25,763 nucleotides of DNA, taken from NCBI GenBank assembly GCA_003427395.1, contig BFEA01000558.1:673626-699388 (forward strand). The letters run 5' to 3'. Both the position numbers and the translations under genes were made by a program. The notes below the pieces were generated by a model that was not told the DNA's origin, did not search any database, and saw nothing but the letters and a program-made list of their open reading frames with translations. This DNA comes from Chara braunii (lineage: Eukaryota > Streptophyta > Charophyceae > Charales > Characeae). This document shows positions 8,886-18,810 of the stretch, one piece after another (the stretch's first letter is position 1; each line of letters opens with the position of its first letter).

Positions 8886-11756
8886 ATGCAGAGGGGCGGG
8901 AGGGGCACGCGGCCACGACAGAGGCCTCAGGGAGCATCAGGAGGGGATGACTCGCGCAAACCGGTTGGGAGGGAGTCTACGCCTATCTTCGACGACGGTA
9001 ACATAGAGCTTTTTCCAGACTCCTACCAGGCACATGCGACACCGGAGGGCTGGTCTACCCTGGAAAGGATACGGCACCTGAGGGGAGTTAGGCGCTTCGA
9101 GGAGCCTATTGCGCACATTCAAGAGGAGGCGTTGACATGGCAGGATGTGGAGGCGAGGATGCAGATGTTGAGGGCTTCGCCGATGGGACCGGATGGAATG
9201 CCTATTCGATTGGAGGAAGGCAATGCGGAGGAGTTCATCCCGGCCTATGAGCAGTATATGCGCGACCAGGGGACTGGGCAAGAGGAGTGGATGCAGATGC
9301 TGCCCCTCTAGACACAGAGGGCGGAGAGGTCGTTCGCGAGGCAGATCCGGGACAAGGCACACGACTGGGAGGACTGCGAGGCCCAGTTGAGACAGGCATT
9401 TCGACGACTTGAGCCCGAGAGACCAGAGCCCAGGGTGGAGAGACGACAAAGGAATAAGAGGCCACGAGGCCCAGAGGCGAGAGGGACCACTACGACCAGA
9501 GGGGGCCGGAAGGCCTTGGCACAGCGAGAGGGGCTAGCAGAGGCCGCCCAGGCGGTGGAGCCAGTTCAGGCCGCAGGGCCAGCTCAGGCGGCGGAGCTAC
9601 CCCTTACCTATGGACTCGAGCAGGTGGAGTTTCGCCGAATCACGGGCAGTGATCTACGGGGCCCATCGCCGACGTTACCAGAGGGGGGAGAGGCGGTGCC
9701 GTTGAGGACGCCGCTCGACAGGTTGGAGGCTCATCTCAATGCGTCCCAGTGGGGGGTGTCACAACTGGGAGCGGACCAGAGCGGACCGGCACGGTATGAG
9801 CCAGCGGAGGAGCCACCTGAGTCGGGGCCTGAGGCGGGGTCTCGCGAACCCGGGGAGCCGCAGACAGAGGGGGTTATCACTGTTGGGATGATACCCCTCC
9901 TCCTACCCCGATTCCAGAACAGGCGCGGCAGTATTGGCCTGAAGGAATTCCTGAGCCAAACAGCGAGGAGATGTTGGGGCCTCCATCGGAAGCTAGTACG
10001 CCACCTCCGATGCGGGTGGGGCCAGAGGAGGGCGAGAGGGCGAGGACACCTACTACTATGGCACCACGACTAACTGAGCCTATAGGTGAACGCATGGATG
10101 TGGAGGTGCCGACATCAAGGGAGCCTCCGCCAGGGCCGCCACCCACAGAGGAGGGGACGAGTGAGAGAGACCCACTGCGAGAGGCCCATGAGGCGCGGGC
10201 AAGGAGGCCATCAGGGGAGACGAAAGAAGAGAAGCGCGCGAGGGTGCAGGTACGCCTCGAGGAGTTATACCAAGAGAAGATTAGGATGGAGGCCGCAGGA
10301 GAAGCGCCGAAGCCACCGATTGACCCTCTGACGAGCAAGCAGAGGATTAGCGAGAACTGGGCCAGCTATGAGGGTGAGAGGGATGTTGCTCGCCTGAGGT
10401 CCCGAGAGGTAGGACAGGGGAGTGCAAGATTGGACGAGGCATGAGAGACAGAGGACTTGGGATTTTCAGCCGCCAGGATGGAGATTGAGCGTGCAGATAG
10501 GAGGATAGGTGAGGTGGGGATCTCATCCTTCCAACGGTACTCCATGCTTAGCGATGAGTTGGCGGCCTCGAGGTTAGAGGTGGGACAGTTGTCCACCCAG
10601 TTGGCAGAAGAGAGGCGAGAGAACCAAGCATGGAGGTCCCGTATGGAAGTCAAGGAAGCGGAATGGGAGAAGAGGCTTCAGGACATGGCGGCGATGGTGG
10701 AGAGGCTCTCGGCCACTAAGGTGGTCGACTGGACGGAGCAGAGCCGATATGGTATCCAGGGGAAGGAGGTACAGGGGCTCTTTGGCCGGGAAGGGACGAC
10801 AGAGCCACCTCAGCAAAGAGGTATGGGGAAGGTATTCCTGGACCCAATAGAGGCGGCAGCACGGCGGGAGGCCGAGGAGGGGAGGTTCAGCTTCAGGACG
10901 CCCACGGAGTTGGCCTCGCAACAAGCCACCCCTATGACGATTGAGATCCCTGAGGGCGAGCTGGCGCAGAGACCCCAACCTCTAAAGGAGGAAGGGGGCC
11001 CCACAGAGGAGTCCCCTACGATCCTTTTGGAGGTGCAGGAGGGTGCCCTTACGGGAGCAGCAGCATCCACTGAACCAGGCAATGCGGGGAGAGGTGTCTC
11101 GACTGGATGAGTTAGTGGCAGGTATGGAGTTGGACATGCCGTGAGGAGAGCCTCAGAGACAGAAGACCCCAGAGCGTGTGCCAGAGATGGGGGGGCTGAG
11201 GACGCAGTTAGGCTCCTGGCCTACTGGAGCTGACTCAGGAGAGCACATCTCAGAGTAGCAGCAGGAAGTTATGAGCGAGCCAGCGACTGCCGTGACTCCC
11301 CAGCCTTCTGACCTGCATAGGGACGAGGGGGCGACTGCGATGGGAGGAGTCCGCGGGGGTAGGCCACTGAGATTGGACACTCCAGCGTACCGACCTGAGG
11401 GAGGTGAGATGCTAGCACGGCCGAGTACCCAGATGATGAAGGCAGGGCCGACAGAGTCATGGAGTATGCCCCAGAGCCACGAGAAGAGCAGGGAAACTAG
11501 CGAGACGACGTCGTTGCCTGGGTCCCAGAAGAAGAAGAGGAGGTATCAGGGGAGATCAGACGATCAGTGCTTCTTCTGCAAGGACGGCGTACATAGGGCT
11601 CTTGAATGCCCGAAGTTCCTCAAGGACAAGGCGGCTGGGAGAGTGGCAGAGAGTGGTGGGAGGATGTACGACAGACAGGGGCGAGTGGTAAAGCGGGCTC
11701 CAAATGGGGGTAGGGCACAACTGTATAGGCAGAACCAGGAGGCCATGAGTGAGTAA
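8886..11756 (+). pseudogene. Second gag-like gene: capsid-like region, coiled coil, CCHC knuckle; multiply broken
   Basis: The frame from ATG 8886 starts with an Arg/Gly-rich end. Then comes a region (about 8990-9420) with F-, W- and A-spaced helices like a Retrotrans_gag capsid (EEFIPAYEQYMRDQG; later DWEDCEAQLRQAF). Pro/Glu-rich linkers follow, then a long heptad-like coiled coil (about 10480-10720), then CFFCKDGVHRALEC (11568-11609), a CX2CX4HX4C zinc knuckle. Breaks: TAG 9309-9311; frameshift near 9885; TGA 10442-10444; frameshift near 11045; TGA 11142-11144; TAG 11256-11258; TAA 11754-11756 is the likely true end. From memory, similar proteins with this knuckle are annotated in Chara braunii. 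A second Gag or RNA-binding protein is the best reading; an env-like role is not supported, as no membrane segment or signal peptide is seen. Confidence 0.7.
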
Positions 11757-13740
11757 GGGCTGGCCTGTCTATATGACAGTAGGACTAGAGTTCCTCTGTA
11801 CCCAGAGGTCAGGTTAGGGAAGTACGTACTCTGGGTCGGTTGAGTGGGTCCTAATGGGTGTGCACATCTGAGTTCGCCGTGGGAGTCTTGTCTAGTTGTA
11901 CATACATAGGTGGCAGGGCTCAATCGGTCACTGGTTTTGTGTGTGATACAGTTCGGCGGGTGAGATTCAGTTTTGAGATACCTGTGACCGTGTGATTTGT
12001 ACATTAGGTTTGGAGGTTTGGAAACCTTCTTTACATTTCTGATTGGATCCTGAGAGCCATAACACCTGGGATGTGAGTCCACCCTGTAGAGTGTACAGGG
12101 AACTAAAGGCTAAGTTGTTCACTGGGGCGGGCATCCTATTCCTAGGTATATCCTAGGAATTGTGTGTGTGAGAGCTTGAGTTGAGTGTTGTATTGAGACT
12201 TGAGGGAGATATTTTGCTCTCGAGTATATCTTTGATTCCAGACTCTGTGGGACTTATTCTTGTGACGATCACGATCACTCTCACACGTGTGGCTTTATCC
12301 TAATGAATGAGGGCTTTGTGTGAGAGATGTGTGGGATACATCTCATATATGTGTATTGTGTGATTGTGATTGCCGTCTACTCTTCGGTATACTCGTGCGG
12401 CCTGCCCATGGGCGGGCGGAACGGCCGGGTATAAGAGGAGGCAGCGCGGTCGTTTTTGTGACAGATGTATGAGGACCCTGGGGGGTCTTGCGAGCCTATA
12501 AGGCTCGGATGCTTACCATGCTGAATGTTTATGGCTGAGTTGTAAAGGGGACCCATAAGTTGGCCCCTTAGTTTGAGTTGTTTTGCGTTTAAGTTGGGGA
12601 GACGGCCCATAAGAAGGCCCCTCAGTTGAGTTGTTTTATAATTGAGACCCCCTCAGATTATGGAAGGTGGGGGTGTTGTTTATTGACAGCAGTGTAACCC
12701 AGGTCGCGTGATAGTCCATCTTGTAAAAAGAGGGGTGGCTGGGAGACCTGTTGAGAGAGACCCCCTTCATGGGAAAAATGGGGGGTAGATTTAAGGACAT
12801 GGTAAGCAATGTTTAAATGATAAAGTCCGACGAAAGGAACCAGAGTTACGAGTTGGAATAATTGGTAGAACTGAGAAGGTCGCAAGTCAGTGCATAAAGA
12901 TGTCGTGGGATGTGTGGTTTGTTGTTTCTGATCAAGTCAGTAAGACACGGCCTCGTGTGAGCCTAGCGGTGAAATTGTTTGTGATTGTGAGAAGGGGTCG
13001 TGCCCTCTATATTGTCTCATAGAAGGCTGGTAAATACCCTTAAAAGTAGGGTAGATCCCTGCGTTGTCCTGCAGTGGTCCTGTAAGTTTGTTTTGCAACG
13101 CACCGCCTAGACACTTGTGCTAATCCTAAGGCATACTGAGGAGTACCAAGCTAGACGGTAAAGGCTAGCACCCCTAGGGCGCAACCCCTATTGGATGGCT
13201 GCAAGTCAGCACAACGTGGCTGCGGGCCCACATCTACCAGCAGAGTAAGAGTTTAAGAGATTATGCACGCCCCAAGGAAATTACTTTGGTGGAATGACGG
13301 GGGATACAAGTCAAGTCGTTTGGGCGCCCTGATTGAATGCCCATCAGGAGAAAACCTATCGTTGCATAACCAACGAAAGGACTGCCCCTAAGATAACAAT
13401 GCGGTAGGCCGTAGATCTGGCTCGATCAACCAGACTATGGTGGGTCAGAATGAAGACCTAGCATTTTTGTACTAGATTGCAGAAAGAGCTGAGAGGAGAT
13501 TTATGTATGTATATATATGTATGTTTGCTTGTGAGAATTTTCGCGAGGGAGGCGAGAGTGCCTTCTGAGGTCTCATCTAAGGCCCATGTCCCTGGGTGTG
13601 ACTCTGATTACGAGATAGAGTCTAGCCGGGACACTCAACGAGAAGCCGACGTTTGTCTAGGACAAAAGGGGAGAGGATGGTTTCAGGTGGCCTTTGGAAC
13701 TTATGCTGTAGTATCGATGTGTAATACACCTGCGTCCTAG
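11757..13740 (+). other. Non-coding tail, first part, with hairpins
   Basis: No supported gene. It is TG-rich up to about 12400. Perfect or near-perfect inverted repeats: 12138-12160 (9 bp, ATTCCTAGG/CCTAGGAAT), 12400-12417 (GC-rich, one wobble), 12491-12507 (7 bp, ATA loop), 12545-12569 and 12604-12619 (CATAAG loops), 13035-13053 (6 bp), 13328-13348 (6 bp), 13355-13380 (9 bp with one A/A mismatch, loop CATAAC) and 13409-13440 (11 bp, one bulge). An 87-codon ORF at 13477-13740 has no recognisable features. Confidence 0.6.
12545..12619. repeat. Two hairpins with the CCATAAG core
   Basis: 12545-12569: AAGGGG/CCCCTT outer stem and CCA-TAAGT-TGG inner hairpin. 12604-12619: GGCC/GGCC stem around CATAAGAA. 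Both carry CCATAAG followed by GG, close to the core of the nine-unit array at 17463-18204. They may be distant members or precursors. Confidence 0.45.
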
Positions 13741-15711
13741 TGTCAGGGCAATGGAGACCCAGGTTAGAAACCTGGCAGCATATAGTTATGTTGGCATGGA
13801 GTGTTGGAGGCCTCAACCCTAAGTCTGTCGGCTAATCGGAATTGGTTCCGCTCTCGTCAGCATTTGGAGTGTGAATGAGTTTGTAGCTTTTTGATTTGGC
13901 GTAGTGACGGGGACGTCGCTTAATATAGTCCGGTAGGCTGTTGGCGCGAATACCCTTACAAGGGTATCCGCCCTGGTTTTTGCAAATGACAGAAAAATGG
14001 GTTTGGTCGGCATAAGTCGGGCGAGGTACGGCCTCGTCCTGGACCCGTCCTGACTAAGTNAGAGGGTATGTGGGCGNGCAGTTTTAAGGCGCGCGTGTGA
14101 TTTTTCTGATAGAGTGAGCGGCCGGTCTAGTCGACNNACNTGGACCNTGCTACGGTTTTGTTTAGGGGATGAAAGCCCNTTTCNNGGTGGTGTGCGTGAT
14201 CGACGGTGGGACNGGCACGNCANTAGGCACACGGGGTGGTGACGNCNCGGTCCGAGTAGGCCGGNGCGGNTACCTAGTGTTGGCGCNCCGGTTGCAGGTG
14301 GGAANGGAGGGCCTAGGCTGTGGCTCCCAGGCNGGGGCACGGCNCNGCACAATTTCATATTGNNATNCGNGCCTAGTTGTCCCAAGCTGNNGCATAGCCC
14401 TATAGGCTATGACAAGGGACTACTNTTACGGAGACTTAGGGATCGAGGTCGGCAGGCGGCNCGNGAACACTGGAGCAGCGGGAGGCTAAGGGGTTGAGGG
14501 TCCTGTGGGACTATCCCCCTTTTGTGNTGTCGAGGGAGTCCGGTCGCGGGGCCCCGTCCTTTGGCACTAGGCCAGTTCCTCCACCCTCCAACGGTGTTTC
14601 GGGATGTCTGGGTTGGTTTTTTTGTCGCTCTTAGTAATTTTTATTTTTTTTATTCGGGGGTTATGGCCCCGTTTTTGGTTGAAGACCCGATACTNGTTCG
14701 CGNCCGCAAAACCCAGTGATAAACCGGAGGTAGGGAGGCCGGGCGGCCTTTNGCGCCGCCACGGGGCATTACCCCGGCCTGAGCCCTTCGGGGCTTTCGT
14801 AGTGATGGGAANAGGATTTATGCAACCCTGCGTAAGAGTGGGGCACAAAGAATTAGAATGGACCCGGACGCCGGCCACGCCAGATGCATACAGGCTAGGG
14901 GGGAGGCGNCGTCGGCCTGCGCCAGGTCCTTCGGGACATCTGCCAAAGTTGGAGCGATACGGGGGAATTTCACGCGGCCTNACCCGCATAAGGGTAGCGC
15001 GAAGAAGGGGAGGGGACCTAGTCGTGGGTCCCGCCAGGTTCACGCAGGGGCGGTGGAGTTGGCCAGCCGGTATAGTGGGGCTGTAGGTGAGGCGACTGTG
15101 CAAGGAGTGGCAGGTGCTGGCGGCGTTGGGAATGTGGTAGTACGGCGTAGGGGGAGTGGTAAAGGTGGGAGGATCGGTCGGAGTGGCGAAGAGTTTTGTC
15201 TATCGAACAGTTTTCGACAGTTTTTCGACATTCGGGGTAGTCGGGAAGGATGCGCAGCGCTAAGTGTTATCCGGGAGGAGGAGGCTGGGGAGACGTCAAC
15301 CTGGTCCGCCTGCTGCCAGGAATACGAAGGGCAAGGTGACGAACGGTGAAAGTTGGTGGATGAACCTGGACGGGGGTCGCGACCGGGTGAGTGCGGAGCT
15401 ACGGAGGAGGGAGTGGGGCGCGGTCAGCGGGGCGTTGTTTGCTCGATTCTTAACAAAATCGAGCCGGGAAGGCGGCTATGTGGAGATTTTCGGGGCTTGC
15501 AACCCCGAATCTGAGACCGGAATTGCAAGAAGGTCGGTGTGGAAAGAGTAGTGGAGGATAGGGGTGCGAGGGGCTACGGCGGAAGTGAAGAGGGACGGGG
15601 TAGGAAAAACTGAGTTCGTTCGTTCTCGATAAAAACGAACGAACAAAGACTCAAACCCGGGGGTTTGAGGTCGGGTGACACCGAACTTGAAGTCGGATTG
15701 GCCAGGCAATC
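13741..15711. other. Hairpin-dense non-coding region with many Ns
   Basis: No gene. Perfect short inverted repeats recur every 20-350 bases (median under 100): 13759-13775 (7 bp), 13837-13850 (5), 13950-13967 (8, plus outer GGCG/CGCC), 14022-14036 (5), 14393-14411 (7, plus an outer stem with one mismatch), 14488-14521 (6+4), 14762-14776 (5), 14782-14795 (5, TTCG loop), 14926-14937 (4, TTCG loop), 15013-15032 (6), 15441-15464 (8), 15485-15511 (7+2), 15614-15644 (11), 15650-15669 (9) and 15696-15711 (5). Dozens of isolated Ns at 14059-14990 fall in this region. Confidence 0.6.
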
Positions 15712-17462
15712 AGTAGGGAAGGGGATTTTTAAGAAAAGCGATGTGCGGTGTTGTCGGGAGTATGGGCATGGCGGGGAAAGGAATTGCTTACCTCGTTTGA
15801 TGTAGGTGGGGATCGGGAGAGAGAAACTGCAAGGTTGAGGTTTCCTGGTGTGGCGAACAGGATGACGGTGTTAGTTTAGTTAGTAGATTAGTAGTTTTGT
15901 CAGGGTAGTCGTTGATAGCTGCGCCCGAGGGTGAAGCTAGTAAGAGCGAGAGTATCTGGCCGGATTTTGACGACAGATCCATTCCGCTTTACCGGGGGCA
16001 GTGATGGGCGTGGCACGGGGGAGCTGAGCGGGGGTTGGAAACCTACCTGTTGGTCGGCATGTTGCCCGCCTAGCCAATATGAGCGATGTGAAAGCTGTTT
16101 CGAGGCTAACAGCCTGCGTGTCGAACGTGAGATGACCATAACGCGTGAGGCGTGCCCCCCCCCGACCTTTTGTCTCTAGCGCTGGCAGCAGTGTTGCGCT
16201 GACTGTTGCGGCCACAAAACTATGGGTAGCCGAACTCCTGGTTACTGGGGACAGCAGGTGGCTCCGGGTTGCTGAGGCTCGTCGCACTGGGGGCTCATGA
16301 GTTGCTGACCAGTACGACGGTGTAGACAGGGTTACATGGTATGCGGTTGGGGTGTCCGCGCCGATTGCATAGTGCATGGTTGGCGCATGTTAGCGAGGGT
16401 GAAGCTTGGCTAGCCGGTGAAGACAGGCCACGAGAAAAGGGAGGGGGGCGGGGGGGGGTTGAGACGTGTTATGGGACGTTACTGTTGATCGCACAGGTTG
16501 CGTAGGGCTAGCAGCACGTGCGGGAGGGTGATTGGCGGCTGCAAGCTGGGCCATGACTATGGCTACGAGTGGTTGGTGATCGGGCAAAGCGTTGCTGCCC
16601 GCTACACTGGGTACGGGCTGTAACGGCTGTTGTTGATGACTGTGCCCTGGCTGTGGCTGTGTATGGCACACAGTCGACTGTAGGTTGCTGTTGAGGGTTG
16701 CTGATGCAGGTGGGGTACGGGTTATTGTTACTACTATTGACCATCATTGAGTACCGTGTTGTGTTTAAAGCCTACTGCGGGGTGCAGGGCGGCCCCGATT
16801 GAACAGGGCTTGAAGAAGTGGCCAGGCTGGATAAAGCGAAGGGGGGCGCTATTGCTGCAGACAGAGGGGTCGGTGAAGTATTGCCCTTGGCAACTTAACG
16901 TCGAGAATTGGCCACACTGTTACTGTTTGGCCACCATTGCGGGGCCCTCAGGCGATCCAAGATATCGAGGTCCTTTCCTGCGAGTCTGAGCGCACCACCC
17001 TTGGATCTGAGAGTCATAACATTCTTTCTTTCTGCCCTCCTTACTCTAAGTCTAGTCTATTGGTGATGGGAGGAAGGCGGCAGCCGGGATTGCAACCCGT
17101 ACTCCGCGCCAAGGTCTCTGTGGGAGGTTCGCCCCACCGATTGCGGGAGCTCTGTCGGAGCCTAGGCGAGGCTGTGGAGGCAAGGAATTGAAAGGTAACC
17201 ATTGCTTCCCCTTTTATATACCCTGATATAACCCCTACTTGTACGTCTTGCTATGGTTGACTGAGTATATTGTATGTACCCCTATTTTGGCTTTGGGTTG
17301 ACTGGCAGGACACAACTCAGATTAAGTAAAAGAATGTGTGCGCAATCTCAGTCTCGGTTTTTGTTGATTGCCTGAAGGCAGATTGTGAACACAAGGGGTT
17401 GCATCTGGGGGACGGGTGGGTGAAAGGTGGTTTTGCCTAAGCGTGAATGGGTCCTATGGGGC
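15712..17462. other. Non-coding tail, no recognised feature
   Basis: No gene, RNA gene or element ends found. One nested hairpin lies at 16099-16125 (TTCGA/TCGAA outside, AGGCT-AAC-AGCCT inside). Bases 16600-16740 are a TG/CTG-rich low-complexity stretch. Short ORFs on both strands look random. Confidence 0.5.
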
Positions 17463-18204
17463 CACGCCAGTTCCATAAGATTCGACGGTCTGACCGCTGT
17501 GTTTTATTTTTGAATTGCATGAAGAGTCAGACCTGGACCATAAGATTGGAGGGTTTGGTTGCCATGTTTGATTGTGGTTTGTTTTGTTTCTTTTGTTTCT
17601 GATCGAGGAGGTCTCAGCAAGTCCATAATTGGACGGCTCAGCCCCCCTCTTGTTTTATTCTGAGGGGATAATCCTTGCTGAGGGCAGGGCATGTCCATAA
17701 GATTGGACGACCTTGGACTCATGCCAGACATAATGGATCAGAGAGAAACGAACCTGGCAGAGGACCAGACTAGTTCCATAAGATTGGACGATTTGGCCCA
17801 ATGCCTCGCACATGCTGGAACCCAAAGGGTTAAATTTTGGCTATATTTTATACTATCCTGTGTATGAACAGGCTAGCCAGGCATGGGTTCCATAAGATTG
17901 GACGGTCTGACTGTAGCTTATCATAAAATGAAGAGAGTATAATTCAGATTATAATTGAAGGTAACCCTGGACAGGCCGGGCCTTGTTCTAAGATGAACGA
18001 CTCGGTCCTATGCCCAACTTTTGAATACCAAGCTCGGAGATATATATATAAGTTGGATATTAAACAGTTCTGGGCGACTAAACCTTGTTCTAAGATGAAC
18101 GGCCTAGTCATATGCCCAAAAGGAAGAGAGAAGTAGTTGTGCAACCTGTTCGTGTATACTCAATGGCTGAGTCAGGCAAGTTCCATAAGATTGGACGGCT
18201 TGAC
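17463..18204 (+). repeat. Array of nine covarying hairpin units with TAAGAT loop
   Basis: Cores (inner stem start): 17472, 17538, 17622, 17694, 17775, 17889, 17985, 18087, 18182; spacing 66-114. Units 1-6 and 9 have TCCA-TAAGAT-TGGA (unit 1 one mismatch, unit 2 three pairs, unit 3 loop TAAT). Units 7-8 have GTTC-TAAGAT-GAAC. Around this sits an internal loop of 3-6 bases on the 5' side and 2-4 on the 3' side, then an outer stem of different sequence each time: CAGACC/GGTTTG (2), AGC/GCT plus CT/AG (3), CCAGA/TTTGG (5), CAGGC/GTCTG (6), CCGGG/CTCGG (7), GACTA/TAGTC plus TGGGC/GCCCA (8), GTCAGGC/GCTTGAC (9). ATGCC(C) follows units 4, 5, 7, 8 and 9. Linkers are not conserved. Function unknown. 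Confidence 0.8.
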
Positions 18205-18371
18205 TTTATGCCCTATGTAAGTTGGGTATAAGGGGATAAAACATTGAGAAGTTACGAACTATTGTTTGCAAAGATTAATTTGGGGTGGCGAGAGTACTTA
18301 CCTTTGTGGTTTGGCCTGCATGAGGCTGAGTGAGGCTACTACTTGGTTTGAGTGTCAGGTTGACAGGTAGT
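18205..18371. other. Unassigned spacer
   Basis: Separates the hairpin array from the ~122-bp tandem repeats. No coding or structural feature recognised. Confidence 0.4.
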
Positions 18372-18810
18372 TGCTTTAGAGGCTCGCCTCGTGCTAGAGT
18401 GATAGGAGTTAGGTCAATTCCTGCATTTTCTAAGCTAACTTTTTTTTTACTTAGATCAATTCTCGCACTTTCAGGGATCTTTTGTTATACTTGGCTTTGT
18501 ACGGGAAGCGCTGCCGAAATTTCTACAAATCCGAGGAGTTAGTCAATTCTTGACTTTTCAAGGTTCAGCCCGTCTAAAGTTCATGTATGGCTTAGCGAAA
18601 ATATGAAAAGTCTCATTTTCTAAAGGAAGTGCTATCCAAATTTAGGCTAATTCAGGGAGTTAGACAAAATTGGACTTTGGAAAGTCGAAAACTATTTCTA
18701 TTCTCATATTTGGGCTGATATACATTCTGAAAATACACTTTTCCTACGGGAAGCGCTGCCGAAATTTTCTTGATTTAGAGGAGTTAGATTATATTCTGAC
18801 AGATGGCGAT
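18372..18810 (+). repeat. Diverged ~122-bp tandem repeat, about 3.5-4 units
   Basis: The block GGGAAGCGCTGCCGAAATTT followed about 20 bases later by GAGGAGTTAG recurs at about 18503, 18624 and 18748. A partial earlier unit has GGAGTTAGGTCAATTC near 18405. The middle unit is the most diverged. AT-rich linkers contain poly-T. No coding potential. Confidence 0.65.

Noticed and set aside
13081-13460. Possible group I intron or other catalytic RNA
   Set aside because: Several stems are present, but I could not find the conserved core motifs of group I or group II introns.
13477-13740. 87-codon ORF in the non-coding tail
   Set aside because: Unusual composition with a microsatellite at its start, and no motif or context support.
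17463-18204. CRISPR-like array
   Set aside because: Short conserved cores with spacers, but core and spacer lengths vary, cores covary, and the context is a eukaryotic retrotransposon.
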